From: Candidatus Methylomirabilis sp.
GTDB taxonomy: Bacteria; Methylomirabilota; Methylomirabilia; Methylomirabilales; Methylomirabilaceae
NCBI GenBank assembly: GCA_002634395.1
Contig: NSJM01000025.1
Span: forward strand, 1 to 36,940
Reading direction: 5' to 3'
Length of the DNA stretch: 36,940 nucleotides
Position 1 is the stretch's first letter. Each line of letters opens with the position of its first letter. Positions 1 to 8,931 of the stretch are shown here, in pieces. The translations under genes and the position numbers were made by a program. Below the pieces are notes generated by a model that worked only from the letters and a program-made list of their open reading frames with translations, made no database searches and was not told the DNA's origin.

Positions 1-388
1 GGCGTACGTAATACTCCCACCGAGCGGCCAGCAGAGCTTGGAGCAGCGAGAGTCGCAGTTCAGTGGCAACGTGTGTAACCGTATAGCCGACCTGGGTTTT
101 GGCCAATAGAAGAAATACCCCTTTAGCCACCACACAGAGGACAATCACGACCAACAATGTACCGACTGTCGGCCTGAGTCCGACGACTGAAAGGGCTTGC
201 GTCAGGATACGCTGCGCACCGGATGGGATCACACCGGTTCCAAAGGTCTTTTCACCGGTCGCCATGCTCAGCATCGGAAGGAGAAAGAGGAGCCCGACCC
301 CCTCCGCGACACTGGCAAACAACAAAGCGATAAGGGTCAGTGCGCTCCGTCGTGGGTACATCCGAATAATGGTGCTTAAAAATCGCAT
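1..388 (-). CDS. ABC transporter transmembrane/ATPase protein, N-terminal part only
   Basis: The window shows the first 129 residues of a protein that runs off the left edge. Residues about 15-37 form a strong hydrophobic segment and residues about 77-97 a second one. The spacing and the LxxLLFASVAEGVGLLFLLPML-like first helix fit the type I ABC exporter fold (MsbA/PglK-like half transporters with a fused ATPase), but the ATPase motifs would lie outside the window. I use the ATG at 386-388. An in-frame GTG about 20 codons upstream is an alternative, and neither has a clear Shine-Dalgarno. It lies 267 bp downstream of the serine palmitoyltransferase-like gene on the same strand, so it may be the last gene of the lipid operon and could flip the lipid product; that role is inference. 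The gap contains a 6-bp inverted repeat (GAGATC/GATCTC) but no T-run. Confidence 0.65.
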   Translation of the reverse strand, partial: MRFLSTIIRMYPRRSALTLIALLFASVAEGVGLLFLLPMLSMATGEKTFGTGVIPSGAQRILTQALSVVGLRPTVGTLLVVIVLCVVAKGVFLLLAKTQVGYTVTHVATELRLSLLQALLAARWEYYVR

Positions 389-655
389 AGTGATACGCAG
401 CAGTTCGGAATAGGGTTGACTACGGAACAGAAATCTTGACGGCACACATCTTCAGAATATCGTATGGATGGAATAGGCGAACCCTGGGCGTTGCGTGGGC
501 AGGAATTGGGAATGGGTTTCAGCGGCTAAAGCCTGTATTGGACCGAGATCATACAAGATCTCGTTGATTACCTGCCCAAAGAGCTGATAGCTGTAGCATA
601 GATTCGACGCCATGAATAACCGGCGCAAAGGTCGTGCCGATGACCTTGTGCGGCA

Positions 656-1843
656 TTACAACTCAAGGGCCCCCTTAACGGATTTAAAGGAGCGGCAGAT
701 GTAGTCGATCTGGTCCGGAGTGTGCGCCGCGCTTACGCTGCACCGGAGTAGACTTCCGCCATCAGGGGCGGCCGGCGGCAGGATCATGTTTACGTAGACG
801 CCTTGACGGAGAAGACCGTTCCAGAAAGCGATCGCGCCTTCCGCCTGTTCGAATCGAACTGCGATGATCGGACTGGGCTCTTGACCAAGTCGGAATCCCA
901 AGTCCTTCAGCGAGTCGTACAACCGCTGTGCGTTCGTCCAGAGCTTCAGACGTAGTTCGGGCTCTGTTTGAAGTTTTCGTAGGGCGACCCGCGTGGAGGC
1001 GATCACTGATGGGCATGGGGAGGCGGTGAAGATGTACGGACGACTGGCGTATCGGATCAATTCCATTTCCGGATGATCCGAGACGCAGAAACCACCGGTG
1101 GCGCCAAGGCTCTTGCTGAAAGTCCCGACGATAAAATCGACGCTGTCCTCAACGCCGGCCTCTTCGGAGCGCCCGCGGCCCCGTTCCCCCAAGACTCCGA
1201 GCGAGTGAGCCTCGTCCAGAAGCAGATAGGCGCCGTGCTCCTGCTTTAAGGCCGCGATCTCCACCAGCGCGGCGCGATCCCCCAACATACTATAAATGCC
1301 TTCGACGATAATCAGCGTGTTGGCGCAACGCTTACCCAGACGTGTTAGACGCTTATGGAGGTCGGCCGTATCGTTGTGGCGAAATCGAATGGTCTCAGCC
1401 CCGCTCATCCTGCAGCCATCATAGATGCTTGCATGGCAATCGGCATCGATGAGAATGACGTCTCCCTGGCTCGCGAGCGCCGAAATGACACCCAGATTAG
1501 CCAGATAGCCGGTCGAGAAGACATCACACCACCGACGCCCATAAAACTCAGCCAGTTCTCTCTCTAACGTGATGTGTCCGATAAAATTCCCATTTGCCAT
1601 TCTGGAACCGGTGGTACCGGTCCCCTGCTCCCGTACGGCGTGAGCCGCCGCCTCAATGCACTGAGGATCGAACGTGAGCCCGAGGTAATTGTTCGTCCCT
1701 GCCAGGAGTACCGGTCGGCCGTTCACGACGGCCTCGGTCGGCGATAAGAGGCGCTCGATCGTGACCCGAAAAGGATCTTCGCTTACCTGCGCCAACGACT
1801 TTCTGGCATCAGCCAACTGTTGGAACTTTTTCAGGAGGGCCAT
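656..1843 (-). CDS. spt: Serine palmitoyltransferase-like alpha-oxoamine synthase
   Basis: PLP-dependent fold-type I enzyme, 395 residues, the usual length for the family (SPT, AONS/BioF, KBL). Visible features: the GTGTTGSRMANG segment at 74-85; DADCH with the PLP-stacking His137; LLLDEAHSLG with Asp210 and His213; and the Schiff-base Lys244 in TFSKSLG. SPT condenses L-serine with an acyl thioester to give 3-oxosphinganine and CO2. Sequence alone does not separate it from BioF. The genes around it (a dedicated ACP, an acyl-AMP ligase and a reductase, with no other bio genes) favour SPT, matching the Caulobacter ceramide locus in which SPT uses acyl-ACP. Its ATG overlaps the ACP stop codon (TGATG), with GGAG about 9 nt upstream, so the two are translationally coupled. 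It is soluble and cytoplasmic, with no membrane anchor. Confidence 0.8.
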   Translation of the reverse strand: MALLKKFQQLADARKSLAQVSEDPFRVTIERLLSPTEAVVNGRPVLLAGTNNYLGLTFDPQCIEAAAHAVREQGTGTTGSRMANGNFIGHITLERELAEFYGRRWCDVFSTGYLANLGVISALASQGDVILIDADCHASIYDGCRMSGAETIRFRHNDTADLHKRLTRLGKRCANTLIIVEGIYSMLGDRAALVEIAALKQEHGAYLLLDEAHSLGVLGERGRGRSEEAGVEDSVDFIVGTFSKSLGATGGFCVSDHPEMELIRYASRPYIFTASPCPSVIASTRVALRKLQTEPELRLKLWTNAQRLYDSLKDLGFRLGQEPSPIIAVRFEQAEGAIAFWNGLLRQGVYVNMILPPAAPDGGSLLRCSVSAAHTPDQIDYICRSFKSVKGALEL

Positions 1844-2091
1844 CAGCTATGCTCCAGGAGTTGCTCGATCTGCTTGGCGAAATCCCCGATAGTCCGTACA
1901 TCCGAAACGATATTTAATGGAATAGAGATGTCGAATCGCTCCTCTACCTCAAGTAGAAGTTCCATGACCTTCAACGAATCGAGATCGAGATCGGCGACGA
2001 GCTCTGTCTCCTCCGAAAGGGTCTGTCCGTCCCGCCCATGCGGTCGCAAGATCTCGTAGAGCTGTGGTAATATCGTCTCGTAGCGAGCCAT
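1843..2091 (-). CDS. Dedicated acyl carrier protein
   Basis: An 82-residue acidic helical protein with the 4'-phosphopantetheine attachment motif DLDSLKV; Ser39 is the predicted modified serine. Acidic residues surround it (ELVADLDLDS) and a helix-II-like segment follows (MELLLEVEERF), as in primary-metabolism ACPs. It sits between the reductase and the SPT-like gene and shares a TGATG junction with the latter. It is therefore probably not the general fatty-acid-synthesis ACP but the carrier charged by the acyl-AMP ligase of the same operon and used as the acyl donor for SPT. That assignment follows the Caulobacter arrangement, where a locus-specific ACP and acyl-ACP synthetase are needed for ceramide formation. 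A phosphopantetheinyl transferase is not visible in the window. Confidence 0.88.
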   Translation of the reverse strand: MARYETILPQLYEILRPHGRDGQTLSEETELVADLDLDSLKVMELLLEVEERFDISIPLNIVSDVRTIGDFAKQIEQLLEHS

Positions 2092-2141
2092 CTGTGAGTC
2101 AGCCTGACGTATATTGGGTTAGGCGGCCGCCCTTATCCTGG

Positions 2142-3068
2142 TCAGGGAAGGCCAAAAGTAAGTCGCAGACCTTCTTCCAAACGTACCTTTGGCGTCCAGC
2201 CGGAAACCCGGGAGAACGGGATGCTGTCGCAGGTCCAGTCCGGATGTCTGAACTCCCGCACCTTCCCAGGGGTGAACATCGGCGCATATCCTATCATAGA
2301 TGCGACCATCTTGTTGAGCCACGCAATGATATTCATGATCAGCTCAGGCACCCGGAAAGAGAATACCCGTTTTCCCCGAAGTTGCTGGACGGTCTTGATG
2401 ACCTCATGCCAAGTATATCCCTTGGGATACCCATCATCCAACTCGAATGCGTGCTTCTCTCGGACATTGCCCTTCAGCCATTGTATCACGGCCTCCGCAA
2501 GGTCTTCTACGTAGAGTAAGGAGAATCTGGCGTCTTGTCTGCCTAGTATGGGAGCGATCCCATACAGCATCAGGCGAAGCAGGGGACGTATTGCGCGGTC
2601 CTCCGGGCCATAGACCACCGGAGGGCGAAGGGCGGTCCAGGGAAGATCGGCTACTGCGGCTACGGCAAGCTCCCCCAACCGCTTACTGGCTGCGTAGGGC
2701 GATAATTCCGGCTCTCGAGCCGCCAACGATGATATTAAGAGAAACCGGGGTACGGGACTTCGGCCTGCGGTAATATGCGCCAACCGTGAGACCGCCTCAA
2801 CATTTGTTCGATAAAAGTCGGCCTCGGTAATCCCCCGTACTGCCCCTGCGCAGTGGATTACGGCATCCACTTCGTCCACCAGGCTTTCGAGACAATTGCG
2901 ATCTTCGAGTGTGCCACGAATCCACTGAAGCGAGGTATCCGCAAGGCGGGATGCCAGCGACGGCGATCGGATCAAGGCTCGTACGCGCCATCCTTCTTGT
3001 GTCAGCCGTCTGGCTATAGCGCTCCCGATGAATCCCGTCGCGCCTGTTAACGCGACGACGTCGCGCAT
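2142..3068 (-). CDS. NAD-dependent epimerase/dehydratase-like reductase, candidate 3-oxoceramide reductase (CerR-like)
   Basis: 308-residue extended short-chain dehydrogenase. The Rossmann motif TGATGFIG is at 8-15, and the catalytic Tyr125-x3-Lys129 pair (YAASK) follows the SS pair at 113-114. There is no signal peptide. A hydrophobic patch near 240-260 may lie against a membrane. Such proteins are usually labelled nucleotide-sugar epimerases, but the position between an acyl-AMP ligase and an ACP/SPT pair fits CerR, the SDR that reduces the 3-oxo group of 3-oxoceramide in bacteria that acylate before reduction. The gene starts inside the ligase gene (22-bp overlap) and ends 50 bp before the ACP gene. 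CerR is the preferred reading; a sugar-nucleotide epimerase/reductase remains possible. Confidence 0.72.
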   Translation of the reverse strand: MRDVVALTGATGFIGSAIARRLTQEGWRVRALIRSPSLASRLADTSLQWIRGTLEDRNCLESLVDEVDAVIHCAGAVRGITEADFYRTNVEAVSRLAHITAGRSPVPRFLLISSLAAREPELSPYAASKRLGELAVAAVADLPWTALRPPVVYGPEDRAIRPLLRLMLYGIAPILGRQDARFSLLYVEDLAEAVIQWLKGNVREKHAFELDDGYPKGYTWHEVIKTVQQLRGKRVFSFRVPELIMNIIAWLNKMVASMIGYAPMFTPGKVREFRHPDWTCDSIPFSRVSGWTPKVRLEEGLRLTFGLP

Positions 3069-4873
3069 GCGTCCACTTGCTGCCTGGGTTGCTGTGGATG
3101 GGACTCGGCGGATCCGTTTCGGCTGTGGAAGAGTTGAGCTACGTTATTGCGGTTCAGGAATTCTTCCCGGGTCTTCGAACGGGAAAGTTTTCCGGACGAT
3201 GTACGCGGCAGCGTGCGGGGAGGGACGAGCTCAACGAAGCAGTCGATCGCGAACTGTTCACGGATCAATCCCTGTAAACGATGGATACATTCGGTTCGCT
3301 TGACGGCATTCAGCTCTCGGTACTGGACGACCATCACGGCTAATTCGGTCCGATTGGGCACCTCGATCGAGAACGCGCATGCGTCGCCGATTCTGATTTC
3401 CGGTAATTCCTCGGCGAGATGCTCTAAGTCCTGGGGCCAGATATTTCGACCGTGAATAATGATAACATCTTTCTTCCGACCGATAATGACAATGTTGCCT
3501 TCAACAAGATAGCCGATATCTCCGGTATCAAGCCACCCATCCTGGGACAATACCTTCCGAGTTTTCCCACGGTCTCCGAGGTATCCGGACATGATATTGG
3601 CGCCCCGCACAAAGATGACGCCGGCATGTCGGTCCGGGAGAACCTGACCCTGCTCATCTCGTGCCTCAACCTGGATGCCGGGGAGAGCGGCGCCGCAGTT
3701 GACAAATCGACTCGCATTCGTCCAATCCGCTTCCGACCCGCACCTGTGTCCATTAAGCGGAATCGCCACTCCGCGCTCGGACAAAGGCGTCTGTTCAACC
3801 TGATCAGTAGTAATCCCTTCACCGAGAGATGCAAAGCTGATGGCAAGCGATGCCTCCGCCATACCATAGCAGGCCAAAAATGCGCCTGGCTTGAATCCGC
3901 TCGGCGCGAAGGCTGTTGCAAACTCCTCTAAGACGTCAGACCGAATCGTTTCAGCGCCTACTCCTGCGGCTCGCCACGCACTGAGATCGAACTTACCGAC
4001 ATCATCCCTTTTCAAACGCCTCGCACACATCTCGTACCCGAAGGTCGGACTGAAGGAGATGGTAGCCCGTGCCTGCGTCATCAGAGATAACCACAATCTG
4101 GGTCGCATGGCAAAGGATCGCGTTTTCAGATAATCCACAGACACCTGACCCACCATCGGCGCAAGCACGAACCCGACAAGCCCCATATCATGATAAAAAG
4201 GCAGCCAGGATACAGCGCGATCTCCGGGGCGAATTTTCAGACCATGCGCGAGGATGCCTTCCAGATTGGCGAGCACTGCGGTTTGGGTAATCATCACCCC
4301 GCGGGGGAACAGAGTACTCCCCGACGTATATTGAATATAGGCCATCTCCGTGGAGTTCAAAGGCTCCAACTCCTGCTGGACTTCCGGAAGGGACATGAAG
4401 GCTTCTACGGTCCCGATATGGTCCAACTCGAGATCTTCGGCAGCCTCGCTCAGGAATGGAAAAAATTCAGATCCGGCCACGGCAACGGACGGCTGGCAGT
4501 TCGCCAAGAGCGCCCTAAGTTGGGCAACATACCTTTTGTGACCGCTTATCAGGAGTGACGCCGACAGTGGGACAGGCACGAAGCCGGCGTACTGACACGC
4601 AAAAAAGAAGCGTTGAAAATCCGGGTCGGTGTCTGCAACGATCGCCACTCGAGCTCCGCGCTCGAGTCCCAGGCTTAAAAGGCGGCGAGCCAGCGATCGT
4701 GCCTGTTCTCGAAGATCAGCATACGCCAAAACTGCGTGCAGCTCGCCTTGATCTCCATAGAAATTGCATCCGGTCTCTCCTCCGGCTGCATAATCCAGAG
4801 CCTCGGCCAACGTGGAAAAGCCGCTGATTCGAAGCGGCACGCTGTTCTCGGTCGGCGTCGGTCCTGTTTTCAT
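3047..4873 (-). CDS. Fatty acyl-AMP ligase / acyl-ACP synthetase
   Basis: About 608 residues, ANL superfamily. The P-loop is YTSGSTLFPRGV (Arg replaces the usual Lys of PKGV). A C-terminal TGDIGY is followed by GRKKDVIIIHGRNIWPQDLE, the pattern typical of fatty acyl-AMP ligases (FAAL) that load acyl groups onto carrier proteins rather than CoA. I place the start at the ATG at 4871-4873, preceded by a purine-rich AGGGGGAGG tract. An in-frame ATG 24 bp upstream (4897) has no Shine-Dalgarno. Predicted role: activate a free fatty acid with ATP and pass it to the ACP encoded two genes downstream, giving the acyl-ACP used by SPT. It is the first gene of the leftward operon, and its 3' end overlaps the reductase gene by 22 bp. 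Confidence 0.82.
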   Translation of the reverse strand: MKTGPTPTENSVPLRISGFSTLAEALDYAAGGETGCNFYGDQGELHAVLAYADLREQARSLARRLLSLGLERGARVAIVADTDPDFQRFFFACQYAGFVPVPLSASLLISGHKRYVAQLRALLANCQPSVAVAGSEFFPFLSEAAEDLELDHIGTVEAFMSLPEVQQELEPLNSTEMAYIQYTSGSTLFPRGVMITQTAVLANLEGILAHGLKIRPGDRAVSWLPFYHDMGLVGFVLAPMVGQVSVDYLKTRSFAMRPRLWLSLMTQARATISFSPTFGYEMCARRLKRDDVGKFDLSAWRAAGVGAETIRSDVLEEFATAFAPSGFKPGAFLACYGMAEASLAISFASLGEGITTDQVEQTPLSERGVAIPLNGHRCGSEADWTNASRFVNCGAALPGIQVEARDEQGQVLPDRHAGVIFVRGANIMSGYLGDRGKTRKVLSQDGWLDTGDIGYLVEGNIVIIGRKKDVIIIHGRNIWPQDLEHLAEELPEIRIGDACAFSIEVPNRTELAVMVVQYRELNAVKRTECIHRLQGLIREQFAIDCFVELVPPRTLPRTSSGKLSRSKTREEFLNRNNVAQLFHSRNGSAESHPQQPRQQVDACATSSR

Positions 4874-5435
4874 CCTCCCCCTACCCCCTCTATGCATTAC
4901 GACGCTGTCTGATAACTCCAGCCTCTTAATGCGAAACCCTCATCTGTAAGTCAAAAGGGAACCGTCGGAACCGTTCCACCGCTCCTCAATAGATCAAGAC
5001 CGCAAGACGACGCGCCACGCATCCTATGGCCAGGCGAGAGACAGCAGGTATCTTTACAAGCGTACAGGAAAGCCTTGTCGTCGTCGGATCTGCGGCAAGC
5101 GCCGCTCCCGCAGGAGTGGCGCCGGTAAAAGATGGATACGTTGTGAAAGCGATCATTGCGTCACAGATATTATTCGGCGCTCAAAACCCTAAATGGACTC
5201 TCAATTGACCCCGCCCATCGTACCACCAAACTAATGACTTCGCATTATACACAAGACCGAAGGTGTTTCACAACAAGAAAGTGCGGGTGGATCATAATCG
5301 TCGTAGGAATATAATAATTGTCTCCACGGCTCGGGTTCGCTGGACCAGAACTTTGCAACTCCTACGCCGCGATCGCTCTAATCCGAAAAGAGTTTTTTTA
5401 GGCTGGCGCAGGGTGCCATTCTACGCTACACTAAA
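4874..5435. other. Intergenic region between divergent lipid genes
   Basis: This 560-bp spacer separates the leftward ceramide operon from the rightward glycerophosphotransferase gene, so it must hold promoters in both directions. I could not find a convincing -35/-10 pair. It contains a 39-bp segment (5131-5169) shared with the spacer upstream of the ceramide-synthase-like gene. Near its right end is a weak hairpin (CTCT/AGAG) followed by seven T residues at 5376-5399. A 60-codon open frame at 5026-5208 covers the shared segment but has no recognisable product or ribosome binding site. Confidence 0.5.
5131..5169 (+). repeat. 39-bp diverged repeat, copy 1
   Basis: Ungapped alignment with 8772-8810 gives 30 identities in 39 positions by eye, with perfect blocks GATGGATAC, TGAAAG, TCAT and AGATA. 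Both copies lie on the + strand upstream of rightward genes of the same lipid region (about 270 bp and 120 bp before the start codons). It could be a regulatory site or the remnant of a duplicated coding segment. Confidence 0.5.
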
Positions 5436-6761
5436 ATGCCGTTGATAGGCAAACCGGCCTCACTGCACATAATGACGACGAACGAGACGGTATCGGGCAA
5501 CGACGTAACCAGTAAGACAGCGCCACGGGAAAATCGGCTTGGGAGTGCCGCCTTTTCGGTCGGGATCCTACTCCTGCTCCTCCTGCTGTCTCCTTGTGTC
5601 ATCCTCTTGCGTGCTCTGGCTCGCCTGGTTCCGAAGAAAAAAGATTTGATCTTACTGATTCCGAGGTTCGGCGGCGGACTGAACGGAAATCTGAAATACT
5701 TCTACCTCTACCTCGCCACACATCATGCTCAGGACTGCGAATTCTACTTACTGACCCATTCGCGCGCTACGGCGCGGTTACTTTCCGCGCATGGGTTGCC
5801 GGTTCTGCTCCACCCCAGTCCCCGATCCGTCGTCAAGCTGCTGCGGGCCCGTTCCGTAGTGCTTGAGAGCACCGACTGGTGGCGTCGGCTGAAGTCGTTG
5901 TTGGCACTGTACGCCACCACGTTTCAGATCTGGCACGGTAACGGCATCAAGCGCGTGTCCATGACGAATAAGAAGATTACTGCCAAGCTTCGCGGGCCTG
6001 GGCCTTTCCGCTGGCTTCTCTACTGGTGCAATATCTACCCGATCTATGATGTGGTCTTCTTTGCTTCACGGTTGCAGCGTGAGCGCCGCAGCGCTTCCTT
6101 TCGGATGAAAGAGGCATTGCTTAACGGTCAGCCCCGCAACGATGTCTTCTTTGGCGCCGACGTTGGTTCCAACCTTATTGGCTGTGATGGTGCGGCCACC
6201 GAGAAGATCCGTGCCGCGGCTATTGCCGGCAAGCGCGTGATCCTGTATAGCCCGACCTGGCGTCCTTACGATGAGATCCAGCCTGCGCAGTCGCTCGACC
6301 TCGATGAGCTCAACAACTTTGCGCTTCGCCACCGTCTTCTCATCGTCTGGAAGGCGCATCCCAAGGATAGAACTACGGTGCGAGAGCATGAGGCGCTCGT
6401 CGTGATGGACAAGGACGCGGATGTATATCCGGTCATGGGTTACGCCGACTGCATGATTACCGATTACTCGTCCATCTATATGGACTACATCCTTCTTGAT
6501 CGGCCCATCATCTTCTTTCCATACGACCTGGAACACTATCTCTGGAAGCGAGGTGTTCAGCACGACTACAATGCAATTACGCCGGGCCCGAAGTGCCTGA
6601 CACAGGCCCAGATGCAGCAAGCGCTTCGCGAGATCGTCATCGATGGAGAAGATGCCTGGCGCAACGCGCGTGAGAAGGTAAGGCGGGACTTCTATGAATA
6701 CCGGGATGGTCGTTCATGCGAGCGCCTCTTTGCCGAAATCCGTAAGAAAGGCGAGTTCTGA
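5436..6761 (+). CDS. CDP-glycerol:glycerophosphotransferase family protein (TagB/TagF-like)
   Basis: 441 residues. The N-terminus holds one membrane segment (about 41-65) followed by a basic KKK. The rest matches the Glyphos_transf family: WHGNGIKR at 166-173, GQPRND at 231-236, YSPTWR at 271-276, KAHP at 306-309 and a C-terminal ADCMITDYSS at 337-346 followed by DYILLDRPIIFF. These are the nucleotide/acceptor motifs of enzymes that transfer glycerol- or ribitol-phosphate from a CDP-alcohol. In Gram-positives they build teichoic acids; in Gram-negatives they add phosphoglycerol-type groups to glycans or lipids. Here it sits between ceramide genes and beside a cytidylyltransferase-like gene, so transfer of an alcohol phosphate to a sphingolipid or surface glycan is plausible. 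There is no good ribosome binding site; an ATG 12 codons in (5472) is an alternative start. It ends 5 bp from a convergent gene. Confidence 0.85.
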   Translation: MPLIGKPASLHIMTTNETVSGNDVTSKTAPRENRLGSAAFSVGILLLLLLLSPCVILLRALARLVPKKKDLILLIPRFGGGLNGNLKYFYLYLATHHAQDCEFYLLTHSRATARLLSAHGLPVLLHPSPRSVVKLLRARSVVLESTDWWRRLKSLLALYATTFQIWHGNGIKRVSMTNKKITAKLRGPGPFRWLLYWCNIYPIYDVVFFASRLQRERRSASFRMKEALLNGQPRNDVFFGADVGSNLIGCDGAATEKIRAAAIAGKRVILYSPTWRPYDEIQPAQSLDLDELNNFALRHRLLIVWKAHPKDRTTVREHEALVVMDKDADVYPVMGYADCMITDYSSIYMDYILLDRPIIFFPYDLEHYLWKRGVQHDYNAITPGPKCLTQAQMQQALREIVIDGEDAWRNAREKVRRDFYEYRDGRSCERLFAEIRKKGEF

Positions 6762-6766
6762 CCCGC

Positions 6767-7564
6767 TTACATCGCCCCCGCTTTGCGGCATGCGTCCATC
6801 CGATGAATCAGCTTCGCCAGATCGCTTTCGTCGTCGATCTCTTGCCACTCATCACGCGGCAGAGAGCGAAACTCGATCGGTTCGCCCGCTTCCAGGAGAT
6901 GATTGAGAGCCTCGTGCCAGGTTTCGACCTCCGGGTGGCGTCCGGCCTCGATGGAGGCGAGGAACGCGTGCAGCCGCCTGACAGCGCGCGGCGGCAGAAG
7001 GCAGCATCCGGCGGAAATCATCTGCGCCCTGTCGATTCCCTTGCCGACACGCCGGATCCGACCCTCATCGGCCAGGATTCTTATATCATCCGCGGCGAGC
7101 TCGGTCGCTCGCAGACCGAACAGCAACGTCGCTCCGACTGCATCGGCAGCCATGCCGGTTACGAGACGCAGGGCTGACTTACTGAACCATGTATCGCCGT
7201 TCATGATTGCGACGAAGCGTTCTGTGTGGCACTGCTCGAGGCCGCGCAGCACGGAATACACCGGACCCTTTCTTGCGTAGTCCGGGTTGAAAATCGTCCG
7301 ACATCGACTGTTCCACTGCGTCTCGACGTAGCGGCGCAAGACTTCGTATTCATAACCACCGACGATCACGATGTCGCCGACCAGGGGATCCTTGCTCAAC
7401 AGGGAAAGCGTATGACCCAACAGCGACTGACCATCCGGCAGTGGGATCATCGCCTTAGGAAGATTGTCGGTGTGGGGGCGGAGTCGCGAACCTGTACCCG
7501 CCGCAAGAACAATAATATGCAGTCCGGGCCGGATAATTTCTCGATCATGCTGCGTTTGCCGCAT
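6767..7564 (-). CDS. LicC-like nucleotidyltransferase (sugar/alcohol-phosphate cytidylyl- or related transferase)
   Basis: 265 residues with the NTP-transferase signature: LAAGTGSRLRPHT at 20-32, PKAMIPL with Lys37, and NGDTWF with the metal-binding Asp124. The C-terminal EWQEIDDESDL motif is typical of LicC-like choline-phosphate cytidylyltransferases and related small nucleotidyltransferases. It activates a phosphorylated alcohol or sugar with NTP; the substrate cannot be read from the sequence. Its neighbour on the opposite strand uses a CDP-alcohol, so production of that donor (for example CDP-glycerol or CDP-choline) is a reasonable inference. It lies 7 bp downstream of the FkbM methyltransferase gene on the same strand, which suggests a two-gene operon. 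Confidence 0.8.
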   Translation of the reverse strand: MRQTQHDREIIRPGLHIIVLAAGTGSRLRPHTDNLPKAMIPLPDGQSLLGHTLSLLSKDPLVGDIVIVGGYEYEVLRRYVETQWNSRCRTIFNPDYARKGPVYSVLRGLEQCHTERFVAIMNGDTWFSKSALRLVTGMAADAVGATLLFGLRATELAADDIRILADEGRIRRVGKGIDRAQMISAGCCLLPPRAVRRLHAFLASIEAGRHPEVETWHEALNHLLEAGEPIEFRSLPRDEWQEIDDESDLAKLIHRMDACRKAGAM

Positions 7565-7571
7565 CCGTTAT

Positions 7572-8522
7572 TTACCTGTTCAGCCGCTTGATTCGCTCTG
7601 CGTCAGAGCGGCGCTTGGGCAGCGGAAGCCGATCGAAAAAAAGCATAAACGACCCCTGCAACGATTCGGACAACAAAGGCTGCTGCTCCTTGAAAAGCTG
7701 CAGTGCCCGGTCGAACTTGCCATAGATCAACAGCAGCAGTATCGCCCTCGCCAGGAAATTCGATTTGTCGGCAACATCCAGTCGATCGAGGTGTGACAGA
7801 AGCGCGGCATCGCTCAGAAAGAAGATGGCGTCGGCATACGAAAGTTGGCCAGACTGTGCATTGGAAATTATCTGACACTTGCGCAGAATACGATAGTTGG
7901 TACGGTAATAGCGCCGCAGTCGATAGAGGTCGAGAAGGTCAAAGCCGTATGAACGCATGAAGGCAACGACATCTCCGAACAACGGCTGGGATATATAACG
8001 CTCGATAAAGGAGACTTCGATTTCCGCCAGTAACAGACCCGAGCCGAGCAGCTTCTGCGCCCCCAGAAGAACCTCCAGTTCGCCGCCTTGCGCGTCTATC
8101 TTCAGGGCATCGACCGTAGATTCGGGAATGACGTCGTCAAGACGCCGAACCTCCAGTTGCTCGACGGACACGACCTCGGCTTTAGTTTCACGATCCTGAA
8201 ACCGATACAGCGTGTCCGCATTGGGTCGAAACATGGAACTCATGTTTCCGAAGCGGGTACAGTAGAAATCCGTCGTACCCTGCGCGCGACCCACCGCAAA
8301 CGGCAGTATGGTTCTGCCGGGCTCCTCTCGAGGCGTAGCGCCCTCACGCGGATCGAAGCAATAGCTGTGTACTCGCCCTTCTAACAGCCGCCACCGGTCC
8401 TTGATCCCTCCGACCGAGCCGACATCGACGAGCGTAAGCGTAATGTTCTCATCGATGTCTCGGATCATGCGCCCGAACGCGGAACGTGCGCGCAGCAAAT
8501 CCCACCAGCGCATCTTGACCAT
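7572..8522 (-). CDS. FkbM family SAM-dependent methyltransferase
   Basis: 316 residues. The SAM-binding motif is LVDVGSVGG (31-39), followed by an acidic strand end (CFDPREG) and the FkbM hallmark DALKIDAQGGELEVLLGA, whose usual form is KIDVEGxExxVLxG. The C-terminal 100 residues form a helical extension (SLDRLDV-like repeats of hydrophobic helices) not usual in the minimal domain. FkbM enzymes mostly O-methylate sugars or polyketides. Here it heads a pair with a nucleotidyltransferase inside the lipid region, so the acceptor may be a head-group sugar or surface glycan. Start: ATG at 8522; a second ATG three codons later is equally possible. Confidence 0.8.
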   Translation of the reverse strand: MVKMRWWDLLRARSAFGRMIRDIDENITLTLVDVGSVGGIKDRWRLLEGRVHSYCFDPREGATPREEPGRTILPFAVGRAQGTTDFYCTRFGNMSSMFRPNADTLYRFQDRETKAEVVSVEQLEVRRLDDVIPESTVDALKIDAQGGELEVLLGAQKLLGSGLLLAEIEVSFIERYISQPLFGDVVAFMRSYGFDLLDLYRLRRYYRTNYRILRKCQIISNAQSGQLSYADAIFFLSDAALLSHLDRLDVADKSNFLARAILLLLIYGKFDRALQLFKEQQPLLSESLQGSFMLFFDRLPLPKRRSDAERIKRLNR

Positions 8523-8931
8523 TCTCGAAAATCCTCGACAATTTCCCTGCTCTCCCGCTTCGCTCCGGATCAGCGACCGGACTCAAGGTCTTGTTGACGC
8601 CCGGTATACCCGGTTGCATTAGGAGCGCAACTACAATACCATACGACGTGTCCAACTCAGTCACCTTCGTTCTACCCGGATAGGCAGGTGATAGCTTTTT
8701 AGAAAGATTACAACTTGGAGCCTCGGAAGGCAAGGGTGATCTTTCCAGTGTTATCATACCACCTTGCGCAGGATGGATACATATTGAAAGTTGTCATGGT
8801 GTCATAGATAATGATGGGTATTGAAGGCCATCAATGAGCCTGCCCACCCGGCCGTCTTACAGGGAGTGCGTGATATAGAGGATCTGAGGTTGTTTACAGC
8901 ACAGAGGTGAGCGTGAATCGTCATCATTGTT
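8523..8931. other. Intergenic region upstream of the ceramide-synthase-like gene
   Basis: A 409-bp spacer between divergent genes. It holds the second copy of the 39-bp repeat (8772-8810) and an AGAGGTGAG tract at about 8901-8909 that looks like a ribosome binding site but is too far (over 20 nt) from the start I use. No further gene or RNA is apparent. Confidence 0.45.
8772..8810 (+). repeat. 39-bp diverged repeat, copy 2
   Basis: Counterpart of 5131-5169 (30 of 39 identical by eye). Read in the frame of copy 1 the two give DGYVVKAIIASQI and DGYILKVVMVS*I, so most differences are conservative at protein level, but copy 2 has a stop codon. It lies about 120 bp before the downstream gene. Confidence 0.5.

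Noticed and set aside
5026-5208. 60-codon open frame in the 4.87-5.43 kb spacer
   Set aside because: No ribosome binding site or recognisable family. Part of it overlaps the 39-bp repeat, whose second copy has a stop codon, so it is not convincing as a gene.
5376-5399. Possible intrinsic terminator (CTCT/AGAG then T7)
   Set aside because: The stem has only four base pairs and lies 37 bp upstream of a gene start with no gene ending nearby; too weak to call.
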